Notes: generated by a model not told the origin, from the sequence alone. A DNA stretch of 64,000 bases from Anaerostipes hadrus ATCC 29173 = JCM 17467 (GCF_030296915.1 NZ_AP028031.1:263001-327000); one strand, 5' to 3'; counted from the first letter of the stretch, positions 25,346-34,867 are shown. Made by a program: numbers and translations.

Positions 25346-26299
25346 ATGGACGCAAAGACAAGCTTAAAGGGAAGAAGTTTCTTAACATTAAAAGACTTTA
25401 CACCAGAAGAAATTGGTTATTTTTTAGATTTAGCAGCGAAATTAAAAGCAGATAAGAAAAAAGGGATCACAGGAAACAGTCTAAAAGGGAAAAATATTGC
25501 TCTTTTATTTGAAAAACCAAGTACAAGAACAAGATGTTCATTTACGATCGGATGTGTTGATGAGGGTGCACACCCAGAATATCTAGGAAAAGATGATATT
25601 CAGTTAGGACACAAAGAATCTGTAGAAGATACAGCAAGAGTTCTTGGAAGAATGTTTGACGGGATAGAATTTCGTGGATTCTTACATGAGAACGTAGAGA
25701 AATTAGCAAAATACAGTGGAGTTCCAGTATGGAATGGTTTAACAGATGATTACCATCCAACACAGATCTTAGCGGACTTCTTAACATTAAGAGAACAGTT
25801 TGGAGAGATCAAAGGATTAAACTTTGTATTCGCTGGAGACGGAAGAAATAACATGAGCAACTCTTTAATGATTGGATGCAGTAAGATGGGATTGAATTTC
25901 ACATGCTTAGCACCAAAGAGTTTATGGCCAAATGAAGAACTGGTAAAACAGTGCGAAGAGTATGCGAAAGAATCTGGAGCTAAGATCCGTTTTACAGAAG
26001 ATGTGAAAGAAGCTGTGGAAGGTGCAGACTGCATTTACACAGACGTATGGGCATCTATGGGTGAAGAAGACAAGGCAGCAGAAAGAATTGCTTTATTAAG
26101 ACCATATCAGGTAAATAAAGAAATGTTAGAGATGACAGGAAAAGATACTACAGTTGTTATGCATTGCCTGCCAGCAGTTAAAGGACATGAGATCACAGAA
26201 GATGTTTTTGAACATTATGCAGATGTGATTTTTGATGAAGCAGAAAATCGTATGCACACGATCAAAGCTGTTATGGTAGCGACTTTAGGAGAATATTAG
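25346..26299 (+). CDS. argF: Ornithine carbamoyltransferase
   Basis: A 317-aa transcarbamylase that makes citrulline from ornithine and carbamoyl phosphate, or runs the reverse in the arginine deiminase pathway. The carbamoyl-phosphate loop PSTRTRCSF, the HPTQILADF segment and the ornithine-loop motif HCLPA are intact. The frame opens at 25331, but the ATG at 25346 has GGAGG at good spacing upstream. No other arginine gene is in the window, so biosynthetic or catabolic use cannot be settled. The birA gene follows 15 bp later. Confidence 0.94.
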   Translation: MDAKTSLKGRSFLTLKDFTPEEIGYFLDLAAKLKADKKKGITGNSLKGKNIALLFEKPSTRTRCSFTIGCVDEGAHPEYLGKDDIQLGHKESVEDTARVLGRMFDGIEFRGFLHENVEKLAKYSGVPVWNGLTDDYHPTQILADFLTLREQFGEIKGLNFVFAGDGRNNMSNSLMIGCSKMGLNFTCLAPKSLWPNEELVKQCEEYAKESGAKIRFTEDVKEAVEGADCIYTDVWASMGEEDKAAERIALLRPYQVNKEMLEMTGKDTTVVMHCLPAVKGHEITEDVFEHYADVIFDEAENRMHTIKAVMVATLGEY

Positions 26300-26314
26300 G
26301 AGATAGGATATTCA

Positions 26315-27295
26315 ATGAAAAGTAAGATTCTCAAGGAATTAAAGAATGCAGATGATTATATATCAGGACAGCAGCTTTGTGAGCGGTTGGGAGTTTCAAG
26401 GACTGCTGTCTGGAAGCATATCAAAGCATTAAGAGCAGAAGGTTACGAGATTGATTCTGTGACAAATAAAGGCTATAAACTTATGATGGAACCAGATCTT
26501 TTGACAAAAGAAGAAGTAGCATCCTGCCTTCATACCAAATGGCTTGGAAAAGATCTTTATTGTTATGAGACAATGGATTCTACAAATCTTGAGATCCGCC
26601 GTCTGGCAGAGGCAGGTGCCGGTCACGGAACCGTTGCGATCACAGAAGAACAGACGATGGGAAAAGGAAGAAGAGGACGAAGCTGGTTGGCAGAAGCTGG
26701 AGCAGGGATCGCGATGAGCTTTCTTCTAAAACCTCAGATCGAAGCTCAGAATTCTTCTATGCTTACGTTAGTTACTGCATTAGCGGTAAATGAAGCAATC
26801 TGTGAGACAACAGGAATTCGGGCAAAGATCAAATGGCCAAACGATATCATTGTGAATGGAAAGAAGATCTGTGGAATCCTAACAGAGATGAGCCTTCAGA
26901 TGGATGAGATCAATTACATTGTAGTGGGACTTGGTATCAATGTAAATATCGATCATTTTCCAGAAGATTTAAGTGATAAGGCAACTTCACTCCAGATCGA
27001 GGGAGGAAGAAAGATCAAGAGAGCTCCATTGGCAGCGAAAGTGTTAGAATGTTTTGAGAAATATTACGATATGTTTTTGAAGACAGAAGATCTTAGCATG
27101 TTGCAAGATGAATACAATAAACTTCTGGTACATACAGACCAGAAGATCAAGGTTGTCAGAGGTTCCAAAGAAGAGATATTCTTATCAAGAGGCATCAATC
27201 ATCGTGGAGAATTACTGGTAGAGGATGAAGATGGAAAGGTATCAGAAGTTTCATCCGGAGAGGTATCAGTAAGAGGTATCTTGGGATACGTATAA
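26315..27295 (+). CDS. birA: Bifunctional biotin--[acetyl-CoA-carboxylase] ligase / biotin operon repressor
   Basis: A 326-aa BirA with an N-terminal winged helix (residues about 5-60: ISGQQLCERLGVSRTAVWKHI) and the biotinyl-AMP ligase domain. The ligase has GKGRRGRSW as the adenylate loop, KWPNDIIVNGKKICGIL with the catalytic Lys, and a C-terminal SH3-like domain. The DNA-binding part means it can also repress biotin genes, none of which is in this window. The start ATG has AGGAGATAGG upstream. Confidence 0.94.
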   Translation: MKSKILKELKNADDYISGQQLCERLGVSRTAVWKHIKALRAEGYEIDSVTNKGYKLMMEPDLLTKEEVASCLHTKWLGKDLYCYETMDSTNLEIRRLAEAGAGHGTVAITEEQTMGKGRRGRSWLAEAGAGIAMSFLLKPQIEAQNSSMLTLVTALAVNEAICETTGIRAKIKWPNDIIVNGKKICGILTEMSLQMDEINYIVVGLGINVNIDHFPEDLSDKATSLQIEGGRKIKRAPLAAKVLECFEKYYDMFLKTEDLSMLQDEYNKLLVHTDQKIKVVRGSKEEIFLSRGINHRGELLVEDEDGKVSEVSSGEVSVRGILGYV

Positions 27296-27340
27296 GAGAT
27301 TCCGAGAATATATACAAGAAACAAGGAGAAATACAAAAAC

Positions 27341-27673
27341 ATGTATCAGGATAAAGTTACATTATGCGGTTCCAATGCATATGAGAAGAAATATTACTTA
27401 AACCCTGATTTTTCTGGATTACCAGAACAGATCAAACAGGAACTGCAGATTGCATGTGTACTATTTACAGCAGAAGTCGGCGGAGTCTTGACATTAGAGT
27501 TCGATGAAGAAGGCAAATTAAATTTTGTTACTCATGTGGAAGATAATGATTTCTTTTACGATGAGATCGGAAGTGAACTGATGATCAAGAAACTAAGACA
27601 GGAAAAACAGGATTTCTGGGAGTCCTTGGAACTATATTATAAAATATTCCTTTTGGGAGAAGATGAGGTATAA
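27341..27673 (+). CDS. Small conserved protein, DUF6145-like
   Basis: A 110-aa soluble, acidic protein with no catalytic motif that I recognise. The sequence (KVTLCGSNAYEKKYYLNPDF, LQIACVLFTAEVGGVLTLEFD, SELMIKKLRQEKQDFWESLELYYK) resembles the Lachnospiraceae family named DUF6145, a call made from memory. RBS AAGGAG is well placed. It is 3 bp ahead of coaX, so co-transcription and possibly coupled translation with pantothenate kinase are likely. Confidence 0.75.
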   Translation: MYQDKVTLCGSNAYEKKYYLNPDFSGLPEQIKQELQIACVLFTAEVGGVLTLEFDEEGKLNFVTHVEDNDFFYDEIGSELMIKKLRQEKQDFWESLELYYKIFLLGEDEV

Positions 27674-27676
27674 ATT

Positions 27677-28441
27677 ATGTTATTAGCACTCGATGTTGGG
27701 AATACCAATATAACGATCGGCGTATTCAAAAGAAAAGAGATTATAGAGGTATTTCGAATTACAACAAAGTTACCAAGAACATCCGATGAATTTGGAATTC
27801 TGATTTCAAGCCTATTAAAGGAAAAAGGATTGGATGAAGGTGAAGTGAAGGCAGCGATCATAGGATCCGTTGTGCCAAATATCATGCATTCACTGAGTAG
27901 TGGTTTGATCAAATATTTTGATGTAAAACCGATCATTGTAGGACCTGGGATCAAGACAGGGATTAATCTTGGAAGATTTAATCCAAGAGAAGTTGGAGCA
28001 GACAGGATCGTGGATCTGGTTGCAGGATATGAAATATATGGCGGACCAGCACTCGTCATTGACTATGGAACTGCAACAACATACGATATTGTCACAGAGA
28101 ATGGCGTATTCTTAGCAGGTGTGATCGCACCGGGAATTCGCACTTCAGCAAATGTACTATATAGAGATGCAGCACGTCTGCCAGAGATTGAAATCTTAAA
28201 ACCAAAGACGATCCTTGCAAACAGCACGATTGACAGTATGCAGGCAGGTTTGTACTATGGAGTTGTTGGTGAGACAAAATATATGGTACAGAAGATGAAA
28301 GAAGAGACAGGCTTTGATAACATGAAAGTTATCGCAACCGGAGGCCTTGGAAATATGATCGCACAGACGGTTGATGAGATCGACTATTACGATCCAACAT
28401 TAACATTGAAGGGATTACAGATCATTTATGAGAAGCAATAA
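27677..28441 (+). CDS. coaX: Type III pantothenate kinase
   Basis: A 254-aa CoaX, the K+-dependent, feedback-insensitive enzyme for the first step of coenzyme A synthesis. The ASKHA-fold P-loop [10 protein letters not shown] opens the protein. [22 protein letters not shown] (pantothenate-binding and catalytic Asp region) and [11 protein letters not shown] follow in order. The gene overlaps dusB by 14 bases. Confidence 0.95.
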   Translation: MLLALDVGNTNITIGVFKRKEIIEVFRITTKLPRTSDEFGILISSLLKEKGLDEGEVKAAIIGSVVPNIMHSLSSGLIKYFDVKPIIVGPGIKTGINLGRFNPREVGADRIVDLVAGYEIYGGPALVIDYGTATTYDIVTENGVFLAGVIAPGIRTSANVLYRDAARLPEIEILKPKTILANSTIDSMQAGLYYGVVGETKYMVQKMKEETGFDNMKVIATGGLGNMIAQTVDEIDYYDPTLTLKGLQIIYEKQ

Positions 28442-29426
28442 ATTAAAACCTCTGGTTATTGGAGATATTACAATTGAACACCCGTTAGCACTTGCACCGA
28501 TGGCAGGAGTTACAGATCTACCATATCGTTTGTTATGTAAAGAACAGGGTGCTGGAATGATGTGCACTGAGATGGTAAGTGCCAAAGGATTATATTATGG
28601 GAACCGTAAATCTGAGCCATTGATGGCAACAGATCCGAAGGAAATTCCAGTAGCGATCCAGATTTTTGGATCCGATCCAGAGATCATGGGTCAGATGGCA
28701 GAGAAAGTCAACGATGGGCGGTTTCAGATGATCGATATCAACATGGGATGTCCGGTTCCAAAGATCGTGAATAACGGTGATGGATCCGCATTGATGAAGA
28801 ATCCGGAATTAGCAGGGAAAGTGATCAAAGCAGTTGTAGATGCTGTGGATATCCCGGTTACAGTTAAGATCCGAAAGGGATTTAACGATGAATTGATCAA
28901 TGCACCAGAGATGGCACAGGTTGCACAGGAGAATGGAGCAGCAGCGATCGCAGTTCATGGAAGAACAAGAGAACAGTACTATTCAGGAACAGCAGACTGG
29001 TCGATCATTCGCAAGGTAAAAGAAGCTGTTGATATTCCGGTAATTGGAAATGGTGATATCACATGTGCAAAAGATGTACTACGAATGCAGGAAGAGACAG
29101 GATGTGACGGATTTATGATCGGAAGAAGAGCCAAAGGGAATCCATGGATCTTCAAAGAGATCTTACATTTCTTTGAGACAGGAGAAGAAATGCCAAGACC
29201 ATCCTTAGAAGAAGTTGTCACCATGATGTTGAGACATGGACAGATGATGATCGATTTTAAAGGAGAATACATCGGAGTCCGTGAGATGCGGAAACATGTC
29301 GCATGGTATACATTCGGTTTTCCAGGGGCAGCAAAACTTCGCGAGAAGGTAAATCATACAGAGACATACGAAGACTTAGAAGAATTACTGCAAAATTATC
29401 TCAAAGCCACGAATGGCAGGGATTAG
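28428..29426 (+). CDS. dusB: tRNA-dihydrouridine synthase (DusB-type)
   Basis: A 332-aa flavoenzyme that reduces uridine to dihydrouridine in tRNA. The FMN barrel starts [13 protein letters not shown]. The catalytic Cys is in [13 protein letters not shown], and further FMN contacts are in [16 protein letters not shown] and [10 protein letters not shown]. The start ATG lies within the last codons of coaX, giving a 14-base overlap. The coaX-dus adjacency and the distance to greA (about 70 bp with a promoter) mark the end of this operon. Confidence 0.93.
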   Translation: MRSNKLKPLVIGDITIEHPLALAPMAGVTDLPYRLLCKEQGAGMMCTEMVSAKGLYYGNRKSEPLMATDPKEIPVAIQIFGSDPEIMGQMAEKVNDGRFQMIDINMGCPVPKIVNNGDGSALMKNPELAGKVIKAVVDAVDIPVTVKIRKGFNDELINAPEMAQVAQENGAAAIAVHGRTREQYYSGTADWSIIRKVKEAVDIPVIGNGDITCAKDVLRMQEETGCDGFMIGRRAKGNPWIFKEILHFFETGEEMPRPSLEEVVTMMLRHGQMMIDFKGEYIGVREMRKHVAWYTFGFPGAAKLREKVNHTETYEDLEELLQNYLKATNGRD

Positions 29427-29429
29427 GAA

Positions 29430-29459
29430 TTGACAAAAGAAACTTAGGTAAGATATAAT
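29430..29459 (+). promoter_or_regulatory. Promoter of greA-lysS
   Basis: -35 TTGACA (29430-29435), 18-bp spacer, -10 TATAAT (29454-29459), starting 3 bp after the dusB stop. Confidence 0.8.
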
Positions 29460-29495
29460 TAATCAGTTAACATTTAGAACGAAAGGAATAGTGTT

Positions 29496-29975
29496 ATGGC
29501 AGAGGCAAAGAAGAATATATTAACCCCAGACGGTTTAAAAGCATTAGAAGATGAATTACAAGAATTAAAAGTCGTAAGACGTAAAGAGATCGCACAGAAG
29601 ATCAAAGAAGCAAGAGAACAGGGTGACTTATCAGAGAACGCGGAATATGATGCAGCCAAAGATGAACAGCGTGACATGGAAGCACGTATCGAAGAGATCG
29701 AAAAGATCTTAAAGAACGCCGTTGTTATCGATGAGAAGTTTGAAAAAGGTGTCATCAGCCTTGGATGTCACGTATTATTAGAAGACATCACTCTTGGAAA
29801 AGAAGTAACATACCATATCGTAGGTTCTACAGAAGCAGATATCCTTCAGAACAAGATTTCCAATGAAGCACCGATCGGTAGAGCTTTACTTGGAAAGAAA
29901 ATCGGAGATGTCGTATCCGTAGAAGGAATCAATCAGGTAAACGACTTCAGAGTCATTGATGTACAGAGAAAGTAA
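29496..29975 (+). CDS. greA: Transcription elongation factor GreA
   Basis: A 159-aa GreA that rescues backtracked RNA polymerase by stimulating transcript cleavage. The N-terminal coiled coil runs through ELQELKVVRRKEIAQKIKEA, and the tip with the catalytic acidic pair is DLSENAEYDAAKD. The C-terminal FKBP-like domain follows (VSIGRALLGKKIGDVV-like segment). RBS AACGAAAGGAA. It is followed 15 bp later by lysS, a frequent pair in Firmicutes. Confidence 0.96.
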   Translation: MAEAKKNILTPDGLKALEDELQELKVVRRKEIAQKIKEAREQGDLSENAEYDAAKDEQRDMEARIEEIEKILKNAVVIDEKFEKGVISLGCHVLLEDITLGKEVTYHIVGSTEADILQNKISNEAPIGRALLGKKIGDVVSVEGINQVNDFRVIDVQRK

Positions 29976-29990
29976 GAGGAAGTAAGAAAA

Positions 29991-31907
29991 GTGGCACAGC
30001 AGAATAAAGATACAAACGAACTGATCAAAGTAAGAAGACAGAAACTGGCTGACTTACAGGCAGCTGGGAAGAATCCGTTCGAGATCATGAAATATGATGT
30101 AACACATCATTCAAAAGAAATCAAAGATAATTTTGAAGAATTAGAAGGAAAAGAAGTAGCAGTTGCAGGACGTTTAATGTTCAAACGTGTGATGGGTAAA
30201 GCATCTTTCTGTAACGTACAGGACCTTCAGGGTGGAATTCAGGCCTATGTAGCAAGAGATGAGATCGGTGTAGAATCTTATCAGGATTTCAAGAAGATGG
30301 ATATCGGAGATATCGTAGGTATCAAAGGTAAAGTCTTTGCTACAAAGACAGGAGAGAAATCTATCCATGCAGAAGAAGTGATTTTATTATCTAAGAGTTT
30401 AAAACCACTTCCAGAGAAATTCCACGGATTAACAGATACAGATACAAGATATCGTCAGAGATATGTTGACCTGATCATGAATGAAGAATCCAAAGAAGTA
30501 TTCATCAAACGTTCTAAAATCATCAGTAAGATCCGTTCTTATCTAGATGGACAGGGATTCATGGAAGTAGAAACTCCGATGTTAGTATCCAATGCAGGTG
30601 GAGCATCAGCAAGACCATTTGAGACACATTACAATGCATTAAGTGAAGATGTAAAATTACGTATTTCCCTAGAGTTATACTTAAAGAGACTGATCGTTGG
30701 TGGACTTGAGAAAGTTTACGAGATCGGACGTGTATTCCGTAACGAAGGTGTTGACACACGTCATAACCCAGAGTTTACATTAATGGAATTATATCAGGCA
30801 TACACAGACTATCACGGAATGATGGATCTGACAGAGAACTTATATCGTTACCTTGCAGAAGAAGTATGCGGTGGAACAAAGATTCAGTATAAAGATTTCG
30901 AGATCGATCTTGGAAAACCTTTTGAGAGAATCACAATGGTAGATGCAGTTAAGAAATACTCTGGAGTAGACTTTAAAGAGATCAAGACTTTAGAAGAAGC
31001 AAGAGCAGCTGCTGAAGAACACCATGTAGAATACGAAGAACGCCACAAACGTGGAGATATCTTAAACTTATTCTTCGAAGAATTCGTAGAAGATAAACTG
31101 ATCCAGCCAACATTCGTTATGGATCACCCAGTAGAAATCTCTCCATTAACAAAGAGAAAACCAGAAGATCCAGATTATGTAGAACGTTTTGAGTTCTTTA
31201 TGAATGGATGGGAGATGGCAAATGCATACTCTGAGTTAAATGATCCGATCGATCAGAGAGAACGTTTCAAAGCACAGGAAGAACTTCTTGCACAGGGTGA
31301 CGAAGAAGCCAACACAACAGATGAAGACTTCTTAAATGCATTAGAGATCGGTATGCCACCTACAGGTGGTATCGGATTCGGTATCGACAGAATGGTAATG
31401 TTATTAACAAATTCTACAGCGATCAGAGACGTATTATTATTCCCGACAATGAAGTCCCTGGATGCTGACAAGAAGTCTGCGAAGTCAGAAAACAGCACTT
31501 CCACAGCAGCACCTGAGAAGGAAGAAGTTGTCGACTTCTCCAAGGTAAAGGTAGAGCCTTTATTTGAGGAATTTGTTGATTTCGATACTTTCAGCAAGTC
31601 AGATTTCAGAGCTGTAAAGGTTAAAGCGTGTGAAGCTGTTAAGAAATCCAAGAAGCTGTTACAGTTCACTCTGGATGATGGAACAGGCACAGATCGTACG
31701 ATTTTAAGCGGTATTCACGCTTATTACGAGCCGGAAGAGCTGGTTGGAAAGACCTTAATTGCGATCACTAACCTGCCACCGAGAGCCATGATGGGAATTG
31801 AATCCTGTGGAATGCTCCTCAGTGCAATCCATGAGGAAGAGGGAGAAGAAAAGCTCCATCTTCTGATGGTTGATAACCACATCCCGGCTGGTGCAAAGCT
31901 CTATTAA
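29991..31907 (+). CDS. lysS: Lysyl-tRNA synthetase (class II) with C-terminal tRNA-binding domain
   Basis: A 638-aa class II LysRS, longer than the usual 490-510. The N-terminal OB anticodon-binding domain ([11 protein letters not shown]) is followed by the catalytic core: motif 2 around [18 protein letters not shown] and motif 3 [12 protein letters not shown]. From about residue 523 an EMAPII/Trbp111-like tRNA-binding domain is fused ([32 protein letters not shown]). A low-complexity linker precedes it. Codon choice shifts near 31450, with more CTG, GCT and AAG than in the catalytic core. The GTG start has AGAGGAAG upstream. Confidence 0.95.
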   Translation: MAQQNKDTNELIKVRRQKLADLQAAGKNPFEIMKYDVTHHSKEIKDNFEELEGKEVAVAGRLMFKRVMGKASFCNVQDLQGGIQAYVARDEIGVESYQDFKKMDIGDIVGIKGKVFATKTGEKSIHAEEVILLSKSLKPLPEKFHGLTDTDTRYRQRYVDLIMNEESKEVFIKRSKIISKIRSYLDGQGFMEVETPMLVSNAGGASARPFETHYNALSEDVKLRISLELYLKRLIVGGLEKVYEIGRVFRNEGVDTRHNPEFTLMELYQAYTDYHGMMDLTENLYRYLAEEVCGGTKIQYKDFEIDLGKPFERITMVDAVKKYSGVDFKEIKTLEEARAAAEEHHVEYEERHKRGDILNLFFEEFVEDKLIQPTFVMDHPVEISPLTKRKPEDPDYVERFEFFMNGWEMANAYSELNDPIDQRERFKAQEELLAQGDEEANTTDEDFLNALEIGMPPTGGIGFGIDRMVMLLTNSTAIRDVLLFPTMKSLDADKKSAKSENSTSTAAPEKEEVVDFSKVKVEPLFEEFVDFDTFSKSDFRAVKVKACEAVKKSKKLLQFTLDDGTGTDRTILSGIHAYYEPEELVGKTLIAITNLPPRAMMGIESCGMLLSAIHEEEGEEKLHLLMVDNHIPAGAKLY

Positions 31908-31950
31908 GATGATGTAAGCAAGAAAAAAACGCATAATTAGTGCAATGAGT

Positions 31951-31980
31951 GGGCAATTCCAATCGGAGTTGCCCATTTTT
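31951..31980 (+). terminator. Terminator after lysS
   Basis: Stem GGGCAATTCC (31951-31960) / GGAGTTGCCC (31965-31974) with loop AATC and one G-T pair, followed by ATTTTT. Confidence 0.85.
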
Positions 31981-32025
31981 AAAACAAACAGAAATACAAA
32001 TCGGGATTTTTAAAGGAGACTTGCT

Positions 32026-33168
32026 ATGGATATGAATCTTTCATTTTCTGTACTTACAGCAAATATTATTAGTATACTGCTAATTGGAACGTTGTATCTC
32101 GCTAACAGACAAAAAGCGGAGTACGACAGAGATATGCGACTTCTACAGCAAATGATGGTAACTATAGGGATTGCCAGTATTTCTGACTGTTGCGTTTATT
32201 ATCTTGCTGGCAGTTCTAATATAGTTATCAAAGTTTTGGTCTTTTTGAGCGGATCAGGGCTCTTTTTAGGAAATGTAATGATTGGATATTTGTGGGCTAA
32301 ATTCATAATGGTACATATGAATATCCCATTTTCTGATATACGCAGAAATATTTACCGAACAATTGGACTTATTTCTATTGTACTGTTAGTAATCAATATT
32401 TTTTATCCATTGGTATTTTCGGTAAGTGATGGTAGGTATCAGAGAGGATTCACATATATTATTTTTCTGATTTTTGCTGCTTTTTACATTTTGGACAGCT
32501 TGTATTTGTATGTTAAGCGTGTAAAAAAAAATGGCAGTTTAAAATTATTTCCAGTACATATATTTCTAATTCCTGTTATATTAGGGGTAGTTATTCAGGC
32601 ATTTTTCGTTGAAATTGCAATCACCTGGACATCTATTGCAATATCGGTCGCGGGAATAATGACAGCACTAAAAAACGAGATTATTTTTACAGATTGCCTT
32701 ACAGGATTATATAATCGCGAGTATCTGGAATTTTTACATAAGCGAGCCTGTAATAAAAAGGACTGCTGGGTATCCGGTATTATGATTGATCTGAACGGAT
32801 TTAAACAGATTAACGATAACTACGGACACGCAGAAGGAGATCTGGCATTGTGTATTGTTGCTGATTTACTTCTGAAATCGTTCTCTGAATATGGTGTAGT
32901 AACAAGATATGCTGGTGATGAATTTGTTATAATGCTAAATACAACAGATGATCAGCTCATACAAAAAATAATCAAATCTGCTAAAAAGAATTTTGTGACA
33001 GAGAATGAAAAGAACGATAAACTGTATCAGTTATCTGCATCTATGGGATACGCAATAACTAATCTAAGTAACGAAACAATAGATGATTTTATGAATAGAA
33101 TCGATGAACAGATGTATCAAGATAAAATGAAATACTATGAGCATAATGATCGTAGAAATAGCAAATAA
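32026..33168 (+). CDS. Membrane diguanylate cyclase (GGDEF domain, AGDEF variant)
   Basis: A 380-aa protein with about seven membrane helices in the first 220 residues and a C-terminal GGDEF domain (TDCLTGLYNREYLE, IDLNGFKQINDNYGHAEGD). The active-site loop near residue 298 reads AGDEF rather than GGDEF, a substitution tolerated in some active cyclases. No RxxD inhibitory site is apparent just upstream of it. It would synthesise c-di-GMP from GTP under control of the membrane sensor part. A c-di-GMP-I riboswitch is found at 46172, 13 kb away. RBS AAAGGAGA. A/T-rich codon use differs from the housekeeping block. Confidence 0.85.
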   Translation: MDMNLSFSVLTANIISILLIGTLYLANRQKAEYDRDMRLLQQMMVTIGIASISDCCVYYLAGSSNIVIKVLVFLSGSGLFLGNVMIGYLWAKFIMVHMNIPFSDIRRNIYRTIGLISIVLLVINIFYPLVFSVSDGRYQRGFTYIIFLIFAAFYILDSLYLYVKRVKKNGSLKLFPVHIFLIPVILGVVIQAFFVEIAITWTSIAISVAGIMTALKNEIIFTDCLTGLYNREYLEFLHKRACNKKDCWVSGIMIDLNGFKQINDNYGHAEGDLALCIVADLLLKSFSEYGVVTRYAGDEFVIMLNTTDDQLIQKIIKSAKKNFVTENEKNDKLYQLSASMGYAITNLSNETIDDFMNRIDEQMYQDKMKYYEHNDRRNSK

Positions 33169-33243
33169 ATAATTTCGGTCATTTTACTTGTAAAATTCAA
33201 GTTTATAAAATTAAGAAAATGGAATTTAAGGAGGAGTATGTAA

Positions 33244-33375
33244 ATGAAATTAGCAGATTTAGCAACAGGCTCTGATTGGATAGTGTGGATTGTCTTTGCG
33301 ATATTTGCTGTACTTTCTATTATTTTACTTTCTGGACATGGAAGCTGGTTCATTTCTGGATATTTGAAAAATTGA
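33244..33375 (+). CDS. Small single-helix membrane protein (43 aa), possible DUF3784 fragment
   Basis: A 43-aa ORF with a strong AAGGAGGAG RBS 7 bases before its ATG. It has one membrane helix (WIVWIVFAIFAVLSIILL) and then SGHGSWFISGYLKN. The Ser-Gly-x-Gly-x...Gly-Tyr pattern resembles the start of DUF3784 proteins, which normally continue for about 50 more residues. Here a TGA follows GYLKN and no frame downstream restores the family sequence, so it is either a short relative or a truncated copy. A terminator follows at 33403, so it may be an independent unit. Confidence 0.6.
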   Translation: MKLADLATGSDWIVWIVFAIFAVLSIILLSGHGSWFISGYLKN

Positions 33376-33402
33376 GAAAACGTAATATTGAACAAAAAAG
33401 AA

Positions 33403-33441
33403 ATGCACAGTTCTTAGCTTATCGTGAACTGTGCATTTTTG
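33403..33441 (+). terminator. Terminator after the 43-aa ORF
   Basis: Perfect 11-bp stem ATGCACAGTTC (33403-33413) / GAACTGTGCAT (33426-33436), then TTTTTG. In the reverse direction it can also serve the convergent cupin gene. Confidence 0.85.
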
Positions 33442-33458
33442 TAAATAAATACTTTTAA

Positions 33459-33812
33459 TTAGCCGATTACGGCATCTTCTGCTGTAAAATGTTCCAGAGA
33501 ATTTTCTTTTACCTGAATGCAGATATAAGTAATTCCGGAAATATCGGATGCAAAAAACTGACGCTTTGCAGCAGGTGCGATTTTTATCCAGTCTCCAGTT
33601 GAAAGGCTGATTTCTTCTCCATCAATTATGGCCTTGCCGTTACCTGAAAGAATTCCATAGATTTCTTCATTTTCTTTATGAGAATGAACAAATGGGACAT
33701 TTGCTCCTGCAGGTAGTTCGTTTAAACTGATTTCTGCACCTGTTAAAGACAACTTTTCATGCAGCTCAATTCGGTTTTCCTTTCCAATAGTTATTTTTGT
33801 GTAATTTGCCAT
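33459..33812 (-). CDS. Small cupin-domain protein
   Basis: A 117-aa single-domain cupin. Motif 1 is recognisable as PFVHSHKENEEIYGILSGNG (His, His, Glu metal ligands) and motif 2 as the SLSTGDWIKIAPAAKRQF segment. Such proteins bind a metal and often handle small phenols, quinones or oxidised metabolites; nothing more specific can be said. The ATG at 33812 lies behind TGGAGGTTATT, so the longer frame from 33824 is rejected. It diverges from an HxlR regulator, a common pairing in which the regulator controls the cupin or a redox enzyme. Confidence 0.85.
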   Translation of the reverse strand: MANYTKITIGKENRIELHEKLSLTGAEISLNELPAGANVPFVHSHKENEEIYGILSGNGKAIIDGEEISLSTGDWIKIAPAAKRQFFASDISGITYICIQVKENSLEHFTAEDAVIG

Positions 33813-33856
33813 AATAACCTCCATAGTTAATTTGTAGTTTCTGGTTGCTTGGTATT

Positions 33857-33885
33857 AGTATAGTGTGAGACACATACAAAAACAA
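33857..33885 (-). promoter_or_regulatory. Promoter of the cupin gene
   Basis: Minus-strand -35 TTGTTT (33885-33880), 17-bp spacer, -10 TATACT (33862-33857), in the divergent region shared with the HxlR gene. A GTGCGTAC/GTGCAC-like pair of half-sites nearby may be the HxlR site, but this is weak. Confidence 0.6.
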
Positions 33886-33952
33886 GTACGCACCTTTTTG
33901 TAACTGTGCACTCAAAAATGAATGTGTTACAATAGACTCGGAGGTGAGAATT

Positions 33953-34285
33953 ATGCGTGCAAAAGAAGAATTACCGGAATGCCCGGTTGCAACAGCAGTA
34001 TCTCTCATTGGAGGAAAATGGAAACTGCTGATTTTGCGTAACTTGAAAGAGCGTCCATGGAGATTCAATGAGCTACAACGAAGTATAGATGGTATTTCAC
34101 AAAAGGTTTTGACAGATAGTTTAAGACAAATGATGAGTGATGGATTGGCATATCGCAACGATTACCATGAACAGCCACCGAGAGTTGAATACGGCTTAAC
34201 GGAACTTGGAACAAAAATGCTTCCAATTGTTAATTCACTTGCTGACTTTGGTAACTACTATAAATCAATTATTGAACAGAATTAA
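33953..34285 (+). CDS. HxlR-family winged-helix transcriptional regulator
   Basis: A 110-aa HxlR regulator. The signature CPVATAVSLIGGKWKLLILRNL is at the N terminus, followed by the winged helix RFNELQRSIDGISQKVLTDSLRQM. The Cys near residue 10 is the position that senses thiol-reactive compounds in HypR/YodB-type members. A GTG at 33944 is in frame but overlaps the GGAGG RBS, so the ATG at 33953 is used. The gene is divergent from the cupin with about 140 bp between them, suggesting that it controls both. Confidence 0.88.
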   Translation: MRAKEELPECPVATAVSLIGGKWKLLILRNLKERPWRFNELQRSIDGISQKVLTDSLRQMMSDGLAYRNDYHEQPPRVEYGLTELGTKMLPIVNSLADFGNYYKSIIEQN

Positions 34286-34369
34286 GGACGTTAGTATTTG
34301 AAAAGCTCGAACAATTCCAGTTTGGAGAATTGAAAAAAACGGAATTTACCTATTAAGACATATAAACTG

Positions 34370-34398
34370 TTGACAATAAAGCTCCTATATAGTATTAT
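34370..34398 (+). promoter_or_regulatory. Consensus promoter of the MarR-radical SAM operon
   Basis: -35 TTGACA (34370-34375), exact 17-bp spacer, -10 TATTAT (34393-34398). The TTG that opens a longer MarR frame is the -35 box, not a start codon. Confidence 0.85.
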
Positions 34399-34422
34399 TT
34401 CTAATAAACTACTATATAGGAG
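34382..34422. promoter_or_regulatory. Inverted-repeat operator over the MarR promoter
   Basis: Perfect 13-bp arms CTCCTATATAGTA (34382-34394) and TACTATATAGGAG (34410-34422), 15 bp apart. They cover the spacer/-10 and run into the RBS (AGGAG is part of the right arm). The position fits autorepression by the MarR protein encoded downstream. Confidence 0.75.
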
Positions 34423-34429
34423 CTTTTGT

Positions 34430-34867
34430 ATGGAAATGAATGGAGGATTTCTTGTCACCAAAATAAAACAGCTTGGAGACCGGATTTTCGAGAAGATTCT
34501 CAGTGAAAAGAATATTGATGCGTTTAATGGAGCCCAGGGGCGTATTCTTTATGTGCTGTGGCAGGAGGATGGTATCTCAATCAGGTCACTCTCGACTAAA
34601 TGCGGATTAGCGATAACATCTCTTACTACGATGCTGGAAAGAATGGAAAATCATGGGCTGATAAGCCGTGTTCAGTCTGAAACGGACAAAAGGAAAACAC
34701 TCCTGTTTTTGACTGAGAAAGCACATGCCTTAAAGGGCGAGTACGATTCTGTATCTGATGAGATGGGCAGTATTTACTACAAAGGTTTTTCAGAGGAAGA
34801 AATTACCCGGTTTGAGGAATGCCTCGACCGCATCAGAAAGAATCTTGAGGAGTGGCAGAAGTCATGA
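34430..34867 (+). CDS. MarR-family regulator of a radical SAM pair
   Basis: A 145-aa MarR protein. The winged helix spans about residues 45-100 (ISIRSLSTKCGLAITSLTTMLERMENHGLISRVQSETDKR, with the DxR wing), flanked by dimerisation helices. The ATG at 34430 follows AGGAG by 7 bases. It overlaps the next gene by 4 bases (ATGA). A MarR gene directly ahead of two radical SAM genes is the arrangement NCBI names the 'radical SAM mobile pair' system (from memory). The operon has a consensus promoter covered by a perfect inverted repeat, so autoregulation is likely. The ligand is unknown. Confidence 0.88.
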   Translation: MEMNGGFLVTKIKQLGDRIFEKILSEKNIDAFNGAQGRILYVLWQEDGISIRSLSTKCGLAITSLTTMLERMENHGLISRVQSETDKRKTLLFLTEKAHALKGEYDSVSDEMGSIYYKGFSEEEITRFEECLDRIRKNLEEWQKS

